Shown here: positions 45,019 to 54,511 of the stretch, in pieces
How the letters are laid out: each line of letters starts with the position of its first letter
Position numbering within the stretch: position 1 is the first letter of the stretch
Origin: Citrifermentans bemidjiense Bem
GTDB lineage: Bacteria; Desulfobacterota; Desulfuromonadia; Geobacterales; Geobacteraceae
Direction: 5' to 3'
DNA length: 64,000 nucleotides
Assembly (NCBI RefSeq): GCF_000020725.1
Contig: NC_011146.1
Span: forward strand, 3,657,501 to 3,721,500
Notes under the pieces: model-generated
What the model was told of the DNA's origin: nothing
Seen by the model: the letters and a program-made list of their open reading frames with translations, nothing else
The model's database searches: none
Program-made: the position numbers and the translations under genes

Positions 45019-45225
45019 TTAACGACCTTTCTTGCCTATTTCACAGCCGATTTTGCCAGCGGCGATCTCCCTCAGGGAGACGACCACGTTCTTGTTGGCG
45101 CCCCTGTTGTCGATGAGCGGCCTTGCCCCTTTGAAAAGCTGCTTCACCCTCTTGGAGGCGAGCATGACGAGAAGGAAGCGGTTGTCCACCTTCTCGAGAC
45201 AATCTTCTACGGTTACCCTTGCCAT
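45019..45225 (-). CDS. rpoZ: RNA polymerase omega subunit
   Basis: A 68-residue subunit that stabilises the beta-prime subunit and forms part of a ppGpp-binding site in many bacteria. The start [20 protein letters not shown] and the following ASKRVKQL segment are diagnostic. It lies between gmk (28 bp upstream) and rel, so the ppGpp target subunit and the ppGpp enzyme are co-transcribed. The 121 bp between rpoZ and rel contain no clear signal. Confidence 0.95.
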   Translation of the reverse strand: MARVTVEDCLEKVDNRFLLVMLASKRVKQLFKGARPLIDNRGANKNVVVSLREIAAGKIGCEIGKKGR

Positions 45226-45253
45226 AATTTGAATCCCCTTTGTGGTTTAACTG

Positions 45254-45862
45254 TTAGATCTCGAAGGTCGCGGAAAGACCCTGGATGAGTCGGGTGGTTC
45301 TGCAGCGCTCGGCTATAAGCACGCTCTTCAGCTGCTCGACAGCCTCGCTGAACCGGTCGTTGACGATGATGTAGTCGTACCAGCGCGCTTCCTTGATCTC
45401 GCCGGCGGCGTTGTTGATGCGGCGCTCGATCACCTCCGGGGAGTCGGAGGAGCGGTGGTCGAGGCGGCGGCGCAGCTCCTCGATGTTCGGTGGGAGCACG
45501 AAGATGTAAACGCCCCCTTCGAAGCGTCCCTTGAGCTGCCGCGCACCCTGGCAGTCGATATCAAGGATCAGGTCGATCCCGTCGGTGCGGGATTCCTTCA
45601 AGGTGGCAAGCGAGGTGCCGTACAGGTTGCCGTGAACCTCGGCCCACTCCGCGAACTCGCCCGCCTCGACCATGCGGTTGAATTCTTCCTTGCCCACAAA
45701 AAAATAATCACGCCCGTGCACCTCTCCGGTACGGGGAGGGCGCGTCGTGTGGCTGACAGAATGCCGTAGGTTCGGGAAAATGTCAATTATTTCCTTGCAG
45801 AGCGAGGTCTTGCCCGCCCCCGAGGGTGCCGATATCACATACAGTACGCCTTCTCGTTTCAT
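45254..45862 (-). CDS. gmk: Guanylate kinase
   Basis: A 202-residue nucleotide kinase converting GMP to GDP. The P-loop SAPSGAGKTSL is at about 12-22, the GMP-binding VSHTTRPPRTGEVHGRDYFF is near 36-55, and DIDCQGARQLK is around 100. Standard length. It lies between yicC and rpoZ; ppGpp is known to inhibit guanylate kinases in many bacteria, so its link with rel is sensible. Confidence 0.95.
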   Translation of the reverse strand: MKREGVLYVISAPSGAGKTSLCKEIIDIFPNLRHSVSHTTRPPRTGEVHGRDYFFVGKEEFNRMVEAGEFAEWAEVHGNLYGTSLATLKESRTDGIDLILDIDCQGARQLKGRFEGGVYIFVLPPNIEELRRRLDHRSSDSPEVIERRINNAAGEIKEARWYDYIIVNDRFSEAVEQLKSVLIAERCRTTRLIQGLSATFEI

Positions 45863-45920
45863 GGTTCTCCATCCGTTTATGCGTTATGCCCGCCGGGAGT
45901 TCCCGGCAAGGCCCAAGCCG

Positions 45921-46799
45921 CTACTCGATGTTCTGCACCTGCTCCCGGATCTTCTCCAGCTCTGCCTTCAGCTCCACCACCAGGGCTGCCATTTGCGCGT
46001 CGTTCGCCTTGGAGCCTGTGGTGTTCACCTCGCGGTTGATCTCCTGGAGCAGGAAATCGAGCTTGCGCCCCACCGGCTCGCCGCTATTGAGCGTCTCGTC
46101 GAACTGGCGCAGATGGCTCTCCAGGCGCACCAGCTCTTCGGTCACGTCGCACTTGTCGGCCAAAAGGGCGACCTCGACTGCCAGGCGCTCCTCCGGAACA
46201 TTCCCCTCGGTGAGGAGCTGCCCGATCCTCTCCTTGAGGCGCTGCGCGTACTCCTGCACCACGAGCGGGGAACGCGCCCCCACCTTGGCGATCAGCTGGG
46301 CCAGCACCTCGCGCCGCTTCTGGAAATCGGCGTAGAGCGATTCCCCCTCGAAAAGCCGCATCTCGTCCACCCGGCGCAGCGCGTCCTCCAAGGCGACGAC
46401 AAGCTCCGGCGGGATCTCCTCCAGGGTAGCCTCGGCCTCGGCGGCCACCGTGACCACGTCGCGCTGGCAGGCGATCAGCGAGAGCTTCACCTCCCCTTCC
46501 AGCCCCAGCGCCTCCTTGATGCTGGTGAACGCCTTGAGGTAGCCGCGCGCAAGCGGCAGGTTCGCCGTCGGCACCCCGAGCGACACCGCGTTTTCGACCT
46601 GGATGAATACGTCGATCTTGCCGCGCACCAGCCTCTCGGCCACCCGCTTCTTGATCTCGTTCTCGAACTGCATCAGCGCGCGCGGGAGCTTTACCGTCAC
46701 CTCGCCGTAGCGGTGGTTCACGCAGCGCACCTCGACTACGAACCTTCCCCCCTCGTGGGTGGACTCTCCCTTGCCATACCCCGTCATGCTCTTGATCAT
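45921..46799 (-). CDS. yicC: YicC/YloC family endoribonuclease
   Basis: A 292-residue protein with the family start MIKSMTGYGKGES and the C-terminal DUF1732 region (GRKLDFLLQEINREVNTTGSKA, then LKAELEKIREQVQNIE). YicC of E. coli and YloC of Bacillus are endoribonucleases; in E. coli it takes part in small-RNA decay. It is co-directional with gmk, rpoZ and rel, with gaps below 60 bp, the usual order in many bacteria. Confidence 0.92.
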   Translation of the reverse strand: MIKSMTGYGKGESTHEGGRFVVEVRCVNHRYGEVTVKLPRALMQFENEIKKRVAERLVRGKIDVFIQVENAVSLGVPTANLPLARGYLKAFTSIKEALGLEGEVKLSLIACQRDVVTVAAEAEATLEEIPPELVVALEDALRRVDEMRLFEGESLYADFQKRREVLAQLIAKVGARSPLVVQEYAQRLKERIGQLLTEGNVPEERLAVEVALLADKCDVTEELVRLESHLRQFDETLNSGEPVGRKLDFLLQEINREVNTTGSKANDAQMAALVVELKAELEKIREQVQNIE

Positions 46800-46828
46800 G
46801 CGCTCTCCTTAGTGAAAGCCTTGTACGG

Positions 46829-47818
46829 CTATTTCTGTTTTTCGAACAGTTTTTTCTCCCAGCGCCAGGCATCCTCGATGATGGTGCGCAGGCTGTTGTA
46901 GCGGGGGGTCCAGCCGAGCACGCTGCGGATGCGGTCGGCGACGGCCACCAGATCAGCCGGATCCCCCGGGCGGCGCGGCCCCTCGACTACCTTGAAGTCG
47001 ACCCCGCTTACCTCCTTGACCACCTTGATCACTTCCCGGACGCTCCCGCCCTGCCCATATCCGACGTTGATGGTGCTCGACGTCCCCCCCTGCTCCAGGT
47101 ACTTAAGAGCGTAGAGATGGGCGGCGGCGAGATCCTCGATGTGGATATAGTCGCGGATGCCGGTCCCGTCGGGGGTATTGTAGTCGGTGCCGAAGATGGA
47201 AACGCTGTCGCGCATCCCCAGAGCCGCCTGGCAGGCGACCTTGATCAGGTGCGTCGCGTCCGGGGTGCGCTGTCCCATCCGCGCCTGCGGATCGGCGCCG
47301 GCCACGTTGAAGTAGCGTAGCGCCACGTAGGAAAACCCGTAGGCGAAGGCGGCATCCCTCAGCATCCATTCGCTCATCAGCTTCGAGGTGCCATAGGGGT
47401 TGATGGGGACGGTGGGGCTATCCTCGGCGGCATGCCCCCCCTCGGGAATGCCGTAGACGGCGGCGGTGCTGGAGAAGATAAAGCGCTCCACCTGGTTGTC
47501 GACGCAGGCCTTGATCAGGTTCAGGGTGTTGCGGGTGTTGTTGGAATAATACTTGAGCGGCAGCAGCACCGATTCCGGTGCTACGATGGCGGCGGCGAAA
47601 TGCAGCACCGATTTGCACCCGGTTTCCCGCAGCACCTCGCCTATCTTTTTTTCGTCCGCCAGGTCGCCGACTATGAGCCGCTCCCCGTTGATCAAGGCGT
47701 CGGCGCTCCCGGTCGAAAGGTTGTCGAAGACAATCACCTCGTGGCCCGCCTCGGAAAGCTGTCTTACTACATGGCTTCCAATGTAGCCAGCCCCACCTGT
47801 AACAAGAATCGCACCCAT
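46829..47818 (-). CDS. galE: UDP-glucose 4-epimerase
   Basis: A 329-residue short-chain dehydrogenase-type enzyme that interconverts UDP-glucose and UDP-galactose. The NAD-binding motif is VTGGAGYIGSHVVRQL (residues about 5-20). The catalytic Ser and Tyr-x3-Lys appear in SSTAAVYG and NPYGTSK, and the substrate loop RYFNVAGADP follows. I start at ATG 47818 with GGAGG 7 bp upstream; the frame is open to 47956, but those residues look non-coding. Probable first gene of the galE-yicC-gmk-rpoZ-rel-ridA run. Confidence 0.93.
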   Translation of the reverse strand: MGAILVTGGAGYIGSHVVRQLSEAGHEVIVFDNLSTGSADALINGERLIVGDLADEKKIGEVLRETGCKSVLHFAAAIVAPESVLLPLKYYSNNTRNTLNLIKACVDNQVERFIFSSTAAVYGIPEGGHAAEDSPTVPINPYGTSKLMSEWMLRDAAFAYGFSYVALRYFNVAGADPQARMGQRTPDATHLIKVACQAALGMRDSVSIFGTDYNTPDGTGIRDYIHIEDLAAAHLYALKYLEQGGTSSTINVGYGQGGSVREVIKVVKEVSGVDFKVVEGPRRPGDPADLVAVADRIRSVLGWTPRYNSLRTIIEDAWRWEKKLFEKQK

Positions 47819-47847
47819 AGATGCCTCCATCGTTTTGGATAATGAAA

Positions 47848-47875
47848 GAGGGTCTAGCCCTTGGACTAGACCCTC
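47848..47875. promoter_or_regulatory. Hairpin in the galE leader region
   Basis: GAGGGTCTAG and CTAGACCCTC are perfectly complementary 10-bp arms with an 8-base loop. It ends 30 bp before the galE ATG. No T run follows on the minus strand, so a terminator is unlikely; a stabilising or regulatory leader element is possible. The rest of 47876-48081 shows no gene. Confidence 0.5.
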
Positions 47876-48081
47876 GATACTTCGGCGCTCTCGCCGGCAA
47901 GGCCACATGTGCAAACCCGAAGCCACAACCGCAGCGCGGACGGTATCAACAGCCAATAAGGCGAATATTTATAGCATCTACCCACTCCCCGCGCAACGAT
48001 TAATTCGGTCCAAGAACCGATTGAACCGCCCCCCCTACCGGTCGCAGCATCTGCTATTTCGCATATAGCTCTCGCACACAA

Positions 48082-48109
48082 AAAGGCCGCATCGTTTGAT
48101 GCGGCCTTT
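48082..48109 (-). terminator. Terminator of the small exported protein gene
   Basis: AAAGGCCGCATC and GATGCGGCCTTT form a perfect 12-bp stem with a GTTT loop, followed on the minus strand by T residues. It lies 21 bp after the stop codon. Confidence 0.88.
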
Positions 48110-48130
48110 CCGAGTTCAGGAACCAAAGCG

Positions 48131-48505
48131 TCACCTTCCGCCACCACCGGTCCCCGCGCCGCCTGCGCCTGCCCCGCCTTCGGTGCCGCCCGGGGTTCCC
48201 ATGGTCCCGCTCGGGCCGCCGGTAGCAGGTGTGCCGTAGTTGGGCTCGGTAGTGTTAGTGGTCCCGGTAGTTGCCCGGCGCGTCGATTTCTTCGACTTCT
48301 TGCTTCTTTTCTTTTTCTTCTTCTTGGTAGTGTCCTGGGTCTTGGTCTTGTCCCCCGCCGCACCCGCGGTCGGGACGTCATAGGGTGGTTGGCCTTTGGT
48401 GTCCATGGTTTCCGCCGGCACGCTGGGACTATCTACGGCCGAGACAATACCAGCAAACGACACGGCAACCAGGGCACTAACAATGATGGACAGCACTCTT
48501 TTCAT
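48131..48505 (-). CDS. Small exported Lys-rich/Gly-rich protein
   Basis: A 124-residue protein with a signal peptide (residues 1-23, ending VSA). The mature part has an acidic/proline-rich start, a run of lysines (KKKKKKRSKKSKKS, about residues 61-74), a Thr/Asn region and a Gly-rich end (GGTEGGAGAGGAGTGGGG). It contains no Cys and no recognisable domain and should be mostly disordered. The charge pattern would suit binding to polyanions (DNA, polyphosphate, LPS) outside the membrane. It has its own terminator. I do not recognise the family. Confidence 0.7.
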   Translation of the reverse strand: MKRVLSIIVSALVAVSFAGIVSAVDSPSVPAETMDTKGQPPYDVPTAGAAGDKTKTQDTTKKKKKKRSKKSKKSTRRATTGTTNTTEPNYGTPATGGPSGTMGTPGGTEGGAGAGGAGTGGGGR

Positions 48506-48606
48506 GATGAGCCTCCCCTTGTTTATTAAACAACCGCCCCACTATATCATGAAATTAAAAAATGCAAATTTTTACCCGATTTTTTCCCGCGCACCGTTGA
48601 ACCCCA

Positions 48607-48704
48607 CTCACCACAGAGGTACACAGAGGAGAACCAAGGCCAAAGCTGACGTTTTCAGTTTTGCCTGTACTGTATTTCGTTTTTGATTCTCCTCTGTGGT
48701 GGAG
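48607..48704. repeat. Inverted repeat of CACAGAGG units
   Basis: CTCACCACAGAGGTACACAG (from 48607) is matched inversely by TTCTCCTCTGTGGTGGAG (48687-48704). The 52 bp between are AT-rich and show no gene. This resembles a small dispersed element with CACAGAGG units. The surrounding 48506-48819 gap otherwise contains only the leader of the 54-residue gene. Confidence 0.65.
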
Positions 48705-48819
48705 CTTTTGTCTGCGTCACGCCCTCGAAGTGGAGCAGCGGCAGCGCCCCGACACCTTGACACGTCGAAAACAATGGTTATATTTCTCTAACCAAAAATC
48801 AAACAAAGGAGGAAAAGCG

Positions 48820-48984
48820 TTGAAGACCCCGAAGCCGCTCGACCTAGTGATCGACCAGTACCAGATTCTTATGACAAAGCTAAAGTCAACCCGCGACGTT
48901 CAGGAGAAGAACAAGCTCTTCCGCAGACTGGCCAACCTTCTTGCCGTGATGGAATTTCTCCTCACAGTTAACAAATCTTCTTAA
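48820..48984 (+). CDS. Conserved-looking 54-residue protein
   Basis: Starts at TTG 48820 with a very strong AAAGGAGG site 8 bp upstream. The peptide (MKTPKPLDLVIDQYQILMTK and on) is amphipathic and helical, with no Cys and no membrane segment. It looks like a two-helix hairpin or coiled-coil protein. The longer open frame upstream of the TTG has no signal and overlaps a dispersed repeat. Function unknown; it precedes the CHAD gene by 77 bp. Confidence 0.65.
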   Translation: MKTPKPLDLVIDQYQILMTKLKSTRDVQEKNKLFRRLANLLAVMEFLLTVNKSS

Positions 48985-49061
48985 GACAGAGATCCTGACA
49001 TGAAGATGGTGCTATAATCCTGCCTGTCACAGTATCGGCACTTACATGAAAGGCGAAGGTC

Positions 49062-50039
49062 ATGGCCCGCACCATTCCAAGCACAGGCGAACCAGATTCC
49101 ATTCGGACCTGGTTCGCCTCCCGCACCATACTTACCGCAGCCGCAAAACTCTTTTTCGCCAACTGGAAGCAAGTATCGAAGACGCTGGAGGAGGAACAAC
49201 TCCACGACCTGCGCGTCGCCTCACGCCGCCTGCGGGAGGCACTGGCACTCTTCGAACCCTGCTCTCCCTCGGATGCAGCGAGCAAGCTGTCAAAGCGGGT
49301 CAGAAAGGTGACCCGGATGCTGGGCCCGATACGCAATGCCGACGAGGCCCATCTCTTTTTCCTTGAACTAAAGCAAAGCAGGCCACAGACCGACACGGCG
49401 GTGCTGGACGAGCTTTTGCGCGCACTTGAGCAGGAGCGCGAGCTAGCGCGCAGCCAACTCGCCGCGACCTTGCGCCACCCCCGCGAGCGCAGGCAGACCA
49501 CCACGCTGCTGGACGCTCTGCACGACCGGCTCAACCTCTTCCGGGGCCAGAAGGCAAATCCCTTCCTCGACTTCCGCACCTTCGCGGAGGGGGCGCTCAC
49601 GGAGCGCGCCGAAACTCTCGCGCTACTCCTCCCGGCGGCGGCCATTGAAGGAGATCCCGCAGCACAGCACAGGCTGAGGATTGCGGTGAAGAAGATGCGT
49701 TACCGGGTGGAGCTCATGGAACCGCAGCTGCCATCGGCGGGTGCCTTGAGGGACAAGCTGAAGAGCCACCAGGAGGTGCTCGGGAAACTGCACGACCTGG
49801 ACGTTTTTACCGGGATGGTGCGGGAAAGGATGGCCGAGGGGTCGGCCAAGGAGAAACTGCTGGACGTAATGGAGCAGCTAAGGCATGAGCTTTTCAAACG
49901 GTTTATGGAGCAGCTCCAGGCGATGCCATTGGCGGCGGTGCCGGAAGAGGTCAGACTTCTCTTTCCTCGACGCCCCCAGCCAGATCCAGCAGGCAGCCGG
50001 CAGTCGCGCGGCAGACCTTTTCCGCGAAGGAAAGGTTGA
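49062..50039 (+). CDS. CHAD domain protein
   Basis: A 325-residue all-helical protein with the conserved CHAD histidines and basic residues: LHDLRVASRRLREALALFEP (about 47-66), a second half with HRLRIAVKKMRYRVELMEP (about 205-223) and KLHDLDVFTGM. CHAD domains bind inorganic polyphosphate and localise proteins to polyphosphate granules. No CYTH (polyphosphatase-like) domain is fused. The last 30 residues overlap the convergent peptidase gene by 89 bp and are Arg/Pro/Gly-rich, so the true family end is near residue 295 and the tail is an extension. Confidence 0.85.
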   Translation: MARTIPSTGEPDSIRTWFASRTILTAAAKLFFANWKQVSKTLEEEQLHDLRVASRRLREALALFEPCSPSDAASKLSKRVRKVTRMLGPIRNADEAHLFFLELKQSRPQTDTAVLDELLRALEQERELARSQLAATLRHPRERRQTTTLLDALHDRLNLFRGQKANPFLDFRTFAEGALTERAETLALLLPAAAIEGDPAAQHRLRIAVKKMRYRVELMEPQLPSAGALRDKLKSHQEVLGKLHDLDVFTGMVRERMAEGSAKEKLLDVMEQLRHELFKRFMEQLQAMPLAAVPEEVRLLFPRRPQPDPAGSRQSRGRPFPRRKG

Positions 50040-50871
50040 GGGTGTCGAGCGTGTCGCTCGGCTCGTGGTAGTTGGGATTTCTGAAATTTGTCGTGTCGGT
50101 CAGCATCACCGCGGGGAAACCGAGGTCCCAGAAGGGGGCATGATCCGACCTCCTGGTGTCGCGGAACATCTCCCCGTTGCCCGGAACCGCCAGGGGAACT
50201 AACGGAAGAGCGGCGCCATGGCGCTTGATCGCCTGGGAAAACCCCTGCAGCAGCGCCTTTGAGTTTTCGTTGCCGATCGCGGCGAGGAAGTTCCCCTGAG
50301 AAGGCACCTCCAGCGGCAGCCCCGCCGGCACGGTCTGCAAGGCGGAGTCGGATGCGAAGGCGACCGATTCCAGCACCAGCACCCCCTCGATATCCCACCC
50401 TTCCTCTTTGGCCCGGGCAGCGAGCGCCCGGCTCCCCCTGAGTCCGCTGCCTGAAACCTCTTCGTCGGCATTTTCCTCCAGGTTCACCGCCACGAACTGG
50501 ACCGTCTTTTCCATGGAGAGCCCGCTCAAAACAGTGGCTATCTCCAGGAGAACCGCCACACCGCTTGCGTTGTCGTCGGCCCCGGGGGAGTTGGAAACGG
50601 TATCGTAATGAGCCAGCACCAGCAGCCGGCGCCTGGGAAAAAGCCTGCCGCGCCGGGTAGCAATCACGTTGCTGAACTCGCTGCCGTTGTCGAGGAACAG
50701 GTGCTGTTCGATGCTGTACCCCAAGGCTTTCAGGTTGTCGCTTACATAAGCCCGCGCGCGCTCCAGGGCGGCCGGGGCCGCCACCGGGTGCCTCACCCCT
50801 TCCAGCACCTCGATGTGCTTTCTTATCCGTTCCACCGAGATCTTCGCCAACGCCTGCCGAACCAGTTCCAT
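49951..50871 (-). CDS. M28 family zinc aminopeptidase-like protein
   Basis: A 306-residue peptidase without an obvious signal peptide. The dinuclear zinc motifs are AHYDTV (His), PGADDNASG (bridging Asp), LEENADEE (catalytic and ligand Glu) and SDHAPF (last His). The protein starts with a helical segment and seems cytoplasmic; most M28 family members are secreted, so this location is uncertain. The start ATG is 50871. It ends inside the convergent CHAD gene (89-bp overlap) and lies 25 bp downstream of the DUF4124 gene on the same strand. Confidence 0.85.
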   Translation of the reverse strand: MELVRQALAKISVERIRKHIEVLEGVRHPVAAPAALERARAYVSDNLKALGYSIEQHLFLDNGSEFSNVIATRRGRLFPRRRLLVLAHYDTVSNSPGADDNASGVAVLLEIATVLSGLSMEKTVQFVAVNLEENADEEVSGSGLRGSRALAARAKEEGWDIEGVLVLESVAFASDSALQTVPAGLPLEVPSQGNFLAAIGNENSKALLQGFSQAIKRHGAALPLVPLAVPGNGEMFRDTRRSDHAPFWDLGFPAVMLTDTTNFRNPNYHEPSDTLDTLNLSFAEKVCRATAGCLLDLAGGVEEREV

Positions 50872-50896
50872 CCTCGCTCCTTACGCCTATCTGCCT

Positions 50897-51466
50897 TTAC
50901 TTTCCCTGCGCCTTAAGTTGCTGCTCCAGTTGCCGGATCCGCTCCTCGTCCTTTTGCACCTCTTCCAGTTTCCTCAAGTAAGCGATGCGGGCGGGAATGG
51001 GGGACGAGAGCGGCGATCTGTTGACGTAGGGGTTGTCCTCGAAGGTCGCTTTACCATCGGCTCGCTTCTTCTCGAATTCCTTTATCTCTTTCTGAGAAGG
51101 GTTGCGCCCCTTGGCCAGTTGCCACTTGCGACGCAGGCGGGCCAGTTCGGCCTGCTTCGCCGCCAGGTCCTCTCTGAGCTTGTTCAACTCCGCGCTCGCG
51201 TGATCCCCCTCAGGAGATGTGGGCGCGGGCGCTGCCGCGGGAGCACCCTCCCCTTTAATTGCGGGTGGTGTCGGGGAGGCAGTTTTCTTTTCCCCGGCGA
51301 CCGATTGAATCTCCCTCGCCCGATTCAGGTACTTCTCCGGCACGCGGTCGGCATCGTCGGTGAAATGGGTCACGCCCTGGTCGTCGCGCCACTGGTAACT
51401 CGCAGCAGGGGCGAGGGCCGGCGTCAAAAATGCGAGAAGCAGGGTACTAATCACGAGATGTCGCAT
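50897..51466 (-). CDS. Exported DUF4124 domain protein
   Basis: A 189-residue protein with a signal peptide (1-21) followed by a DUF4124 domain: YQWRDDQGVTHFTDDADRVP at about 24-43. The rest is a Pro/Ala-rich linker and a long charged coiled coil (KLREDLAAKQAELARLRRK and a C-terminal LEEVQKDEERIRQLEQQL). I use ATG 51466 with GGGGGA upstream, not the first in-frame ATG at 51496. DUF4124 domains are periplasmic and of unknown function. It is co-directional with the M28 gene (25-bp gap). Confidence 0.82.
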   Translation of the reverse strand: MRHLVISTLLLAFLTPALAPAASYQWRDDQGVTHFTDDADRVPEKYLNRAREIQSVAGEKKTASPTPPAIKGEGAPAAAPAPTSPEGDHASAELNKLREDLAAKQAELARLRRKWQLAKGRNPSQKEIKEFEKKRADGKATFEDNPYVNRSPLSSPIPARIAYLRKLEEVQKDEERIRQLEQQLKAQGK

Positions 51467-51667
51467 ATGTCCCCCAAGAAACGAACCGTCAGCCACGGAG
51501 AAAATCCAAGAACATCAAAGTCAAAGCGACGCTTCCGGTACAAGGTTCGCCTGACCGGCATCCGAGGCAGGGACGATAATATGCATATCGTCGAAATTGT
51601 CAATTTTCTTTTAAATACTCTCATGGGTTGCGCCGCATTCTGGCGCAAAGAAGCCAGACGTAAAAAA

Positions 51668-51690
51668 GGCCGGGAAGTGTCTCCCCGGCC
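51668..51690 (-). terminator. Terminator downstream of the ribbon-helix-helix gene
   Basis: Read on the minus strand, GGCCGGG pairs with CCCGGCC over a short loop and is followed by six T (51662-51667). It would end the sucCD/RHH transcript. The rest of 51467-51660 shows nothing recognisable. Confidence 0.8.
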
Positions 51691-51700
51691 TTCGTCGCAA

Positions 51701-51812
51701 GCCCCCTCCCCCCTTGCGGGGGAGGGTTGGGGTGGGGGGTAAAAGCGCCATGTACGACTTCGTTGGCAGCTTCACCCACCCCCCGGCCCCCTCCCGTCAA
51801 AGGAGGGGGGAG
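51701..51812. repeat. Dispersed C-rich palindromic element, intact copy
   Basis: Three complementary blocks: GCCCCCTCCC and its inverse near 51720, GGGGTGGGGGG pairing with CACCCACCCCCC, and CCCCCTCCCGTCAAAGGAGGGGG as the final hairpin (51788-51810). It matches the element at 22.8 kb that is split by the IS; the shared core TTCACCCACCCCCC(T/G)GCCC and the end are nearly identical. Confidence 0.85.
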
Positions 51813-51827
51813 AGGATCGTTCCCCGG

Positions 51828-51992
51828 TCAGGAAGGATCCTTCGCGGGGACCGCCAATAGCGCCTCCCGCATCAGGTCCGAGACCTTCATGTTGGTCTGT
51901 TTCGACAGGTGTTCCAGGGTCTCGCGGTCTTCATGGGTTACCCGTACCGAGACCACATGGTAGCGTACGTTCTCCTTCTTCTTCTTTCTCAT
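51828..51992 (-). CDS. Ribbon-helix-helix protein (54 residues)
   Basis: An ATG at 51992 with GGGGAG 6 bp upstream opens a 54-residue frame. It reads MRKKKKENVRYHVVSVRV, then THEDRETLEHLSKQTN and VSDLMREALLAV, ending AKDPS. The beta strand (HVVSVRV) followed by two helices is the MetJ/Arc ribbon-helix-helix fold with a basic N-terminal tail, so it should be a dimeric DNA-binding repressor or antitoxin-like protein. No toxin gene is adjacent; sucD starts 39 bp upstream on the same strand, so it may be co-transcribed with sucCD. Target unknown. Confidence 0.75.
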   Translation of the reverse strand: MRKKKKENVRYHVVSVRVTHEDRETLEHLSKQTNMKVSDLMREALLAVPAKDPS

Positions 51993-52031
51993 ACGCACTC
52001 CCCATTGCCACCTCGCCGTGGCAGTAAGTAC

Positions 52032-52904
52032 TTACGGCTTGTAGACCTGCAGCAGCGCCTGGGCCATCTCCGCCGGGCTGTCGGCAACGCTGATGCCGCA
52101 TTCCCTCAAGACAGCTACCTTCTCGGTCGCGGTCCCCTTGCCGCCGGAGATGATGGCGCCGGCATGCCCCATCCTTTTACCCGGGGGAGCGGTGACGCCG
52201 GCGATGTAGGCCGCCACCGGCTTTTTCATATTCTCCTTCACGAAGCGCGCGGCCTCCTCCTCGGCGTTCCCCCCGATCTCCCCGATCATGATCACCGCAT
52301 CGGTGTCGGGATCCGCCTCGAAGAGCCTCAAGCAGTCGATATGGCTCGTGCCGTTCACCGGGTCGCCGCCGATGCCGACGCAGGTGGATTGCCCGAGCCC
52401 GATGGAGGTGAGCTGCCATACCGCCTCGTAGGTGAGGGTGCCGGAGCGCGACACGACGCCGATCCTGCCGGGCTTGTGGATGTAACCGGGCATGATGCCG
52501 ATCTTGCACTGGCCGGGAGTGATCACCCCGGGGCAGTTGGGTCCCACCAGGCGGGTCCTCTTCCCCACCAGGTACTGCTTCACCTTCACCATGTCTAGAA
52601 CCGGTATCCCTTCGGTGATGCAGCAGACCAGTTCAACGCCGGCGTCGACCGCCTCCATGATGGAGTCCGCAGCGAAGGGGGGCGGTACGTAGATGACGGA
52701 CGCGGTGGCGCCGGTCTCGTGAACCGCTTCGGCTACCGTATCGAATACCGGGAAACCGTCTATGACCGTCCCCCCCTTCCCCGGCGTTACCCCACCGACC
52801 ATCTGCGTTCCGTACTCGCGCGCCCCTTGGGCGTGGAAGAGCCCCGTGGCGCCGGTGATCCCCTGGGTGATGACCCTGGTTTCCTTGTTGATCATTATGC
52901 TCAT
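52032..52904 (-). CDS. sucD: Succinyl-CoA synthetase alpha subunit
   Basis: A 290-residue subunit carrying the CoA-binding Rossmann domain ([20 protein letters not shown]) and the catalytic phospho-His in [14 protein letters not shown] (about residue 245). With SucC it makes succinate, CoA and ATP from succinyl-CoA, a TCA-cycle step. I use ATG 52904, which has GGGGGG at normal spacing and gives the standard length; ATG 52910 lies too close to that site. It follows sucC with a 12-bp gap. Confidence 0.95.
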   Translation of the reverse strand: MSIMINKETRVITQGITGATGLFHAQGAREYGTQMVGGVTPGKGGTVIDGFPVFDTVAEAVHETGATASVIYVPPPFAADSIMEAVDAGVELVCCITEGIPVLDMVKVKQYLVGKRTRLVGPNCPGVITPGQCKIGIMPGYIHKPGRIGVVSRSGTLTYEAVWQLTSIGLGQSTCVGIGGDPVNGTSHIDCLRLFEADPDTDAVIMIGEIGGNAEEEAARFVKENMKKPVAAYIAGVTAPPGKRMGHAGAIISGGKGTATEKVAVLRECGISVADSPAEMAQALLQVYKP

Positions 52905-52916
52905 GGTCATCCCCCC

Positions 52917-54086
<1,170 letters not shown>

Positions 54087-54511
54087 ACTCCCTCCTTAAA
54101 GATCGGGTTCTGACATATCACCAGCAAACTGCCAACAGCATTAACCATCGCTTGTTTTATTTTGGTTCAAAAGCGGCCAAGAAAGAATGGGGCATAGCAT
54201 AATATGCCAGCATCGTTTTAGCAAACAGTTTTATAAACAATTTATGAGAAAATTGGTCCTACCGAAAACACCACTGAAAGCTACAGCTAAAGGCGAGGTG
54301 AGTTTGATATTTTTTCGCGCAGTAACAGTGAGTTAGATCATCATACAAACAAAGACACTACCAGCGACAATCTGCCACATCCGCAGCTACCAGTCATTGG
54401 GTATGTGGTAAAACACGAGCACGAAGTCTACCCACGCACAAACAAGAGTGTGACCAAAATAAAACACACCGTAAACGAAACTGATCGTGACCGCATTTTT
54501 CAGCATAAAAA
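54087..54511. other. Intergenic region upstream of sucC
   Basis: An AT-richer stretch of more than 400 bp between the sucC start and the dctA terminator. A GCATAGCATAATATGC near-palindrome lies at about 54194-54210. I did not find a clear -35/-10 pair for sucC, and no gene. The long open frame on the plus strand across this region and dctA is an antisense shadow. Confidence 0.4.

Noticed and set aside
51467-51660. A gene in the gap between the DUF4124 and ribbon-helix-helix genes
   Set aside because: Open frames are short, lack ribosome binding sites and overlap AT-rich promoter-like DNA.
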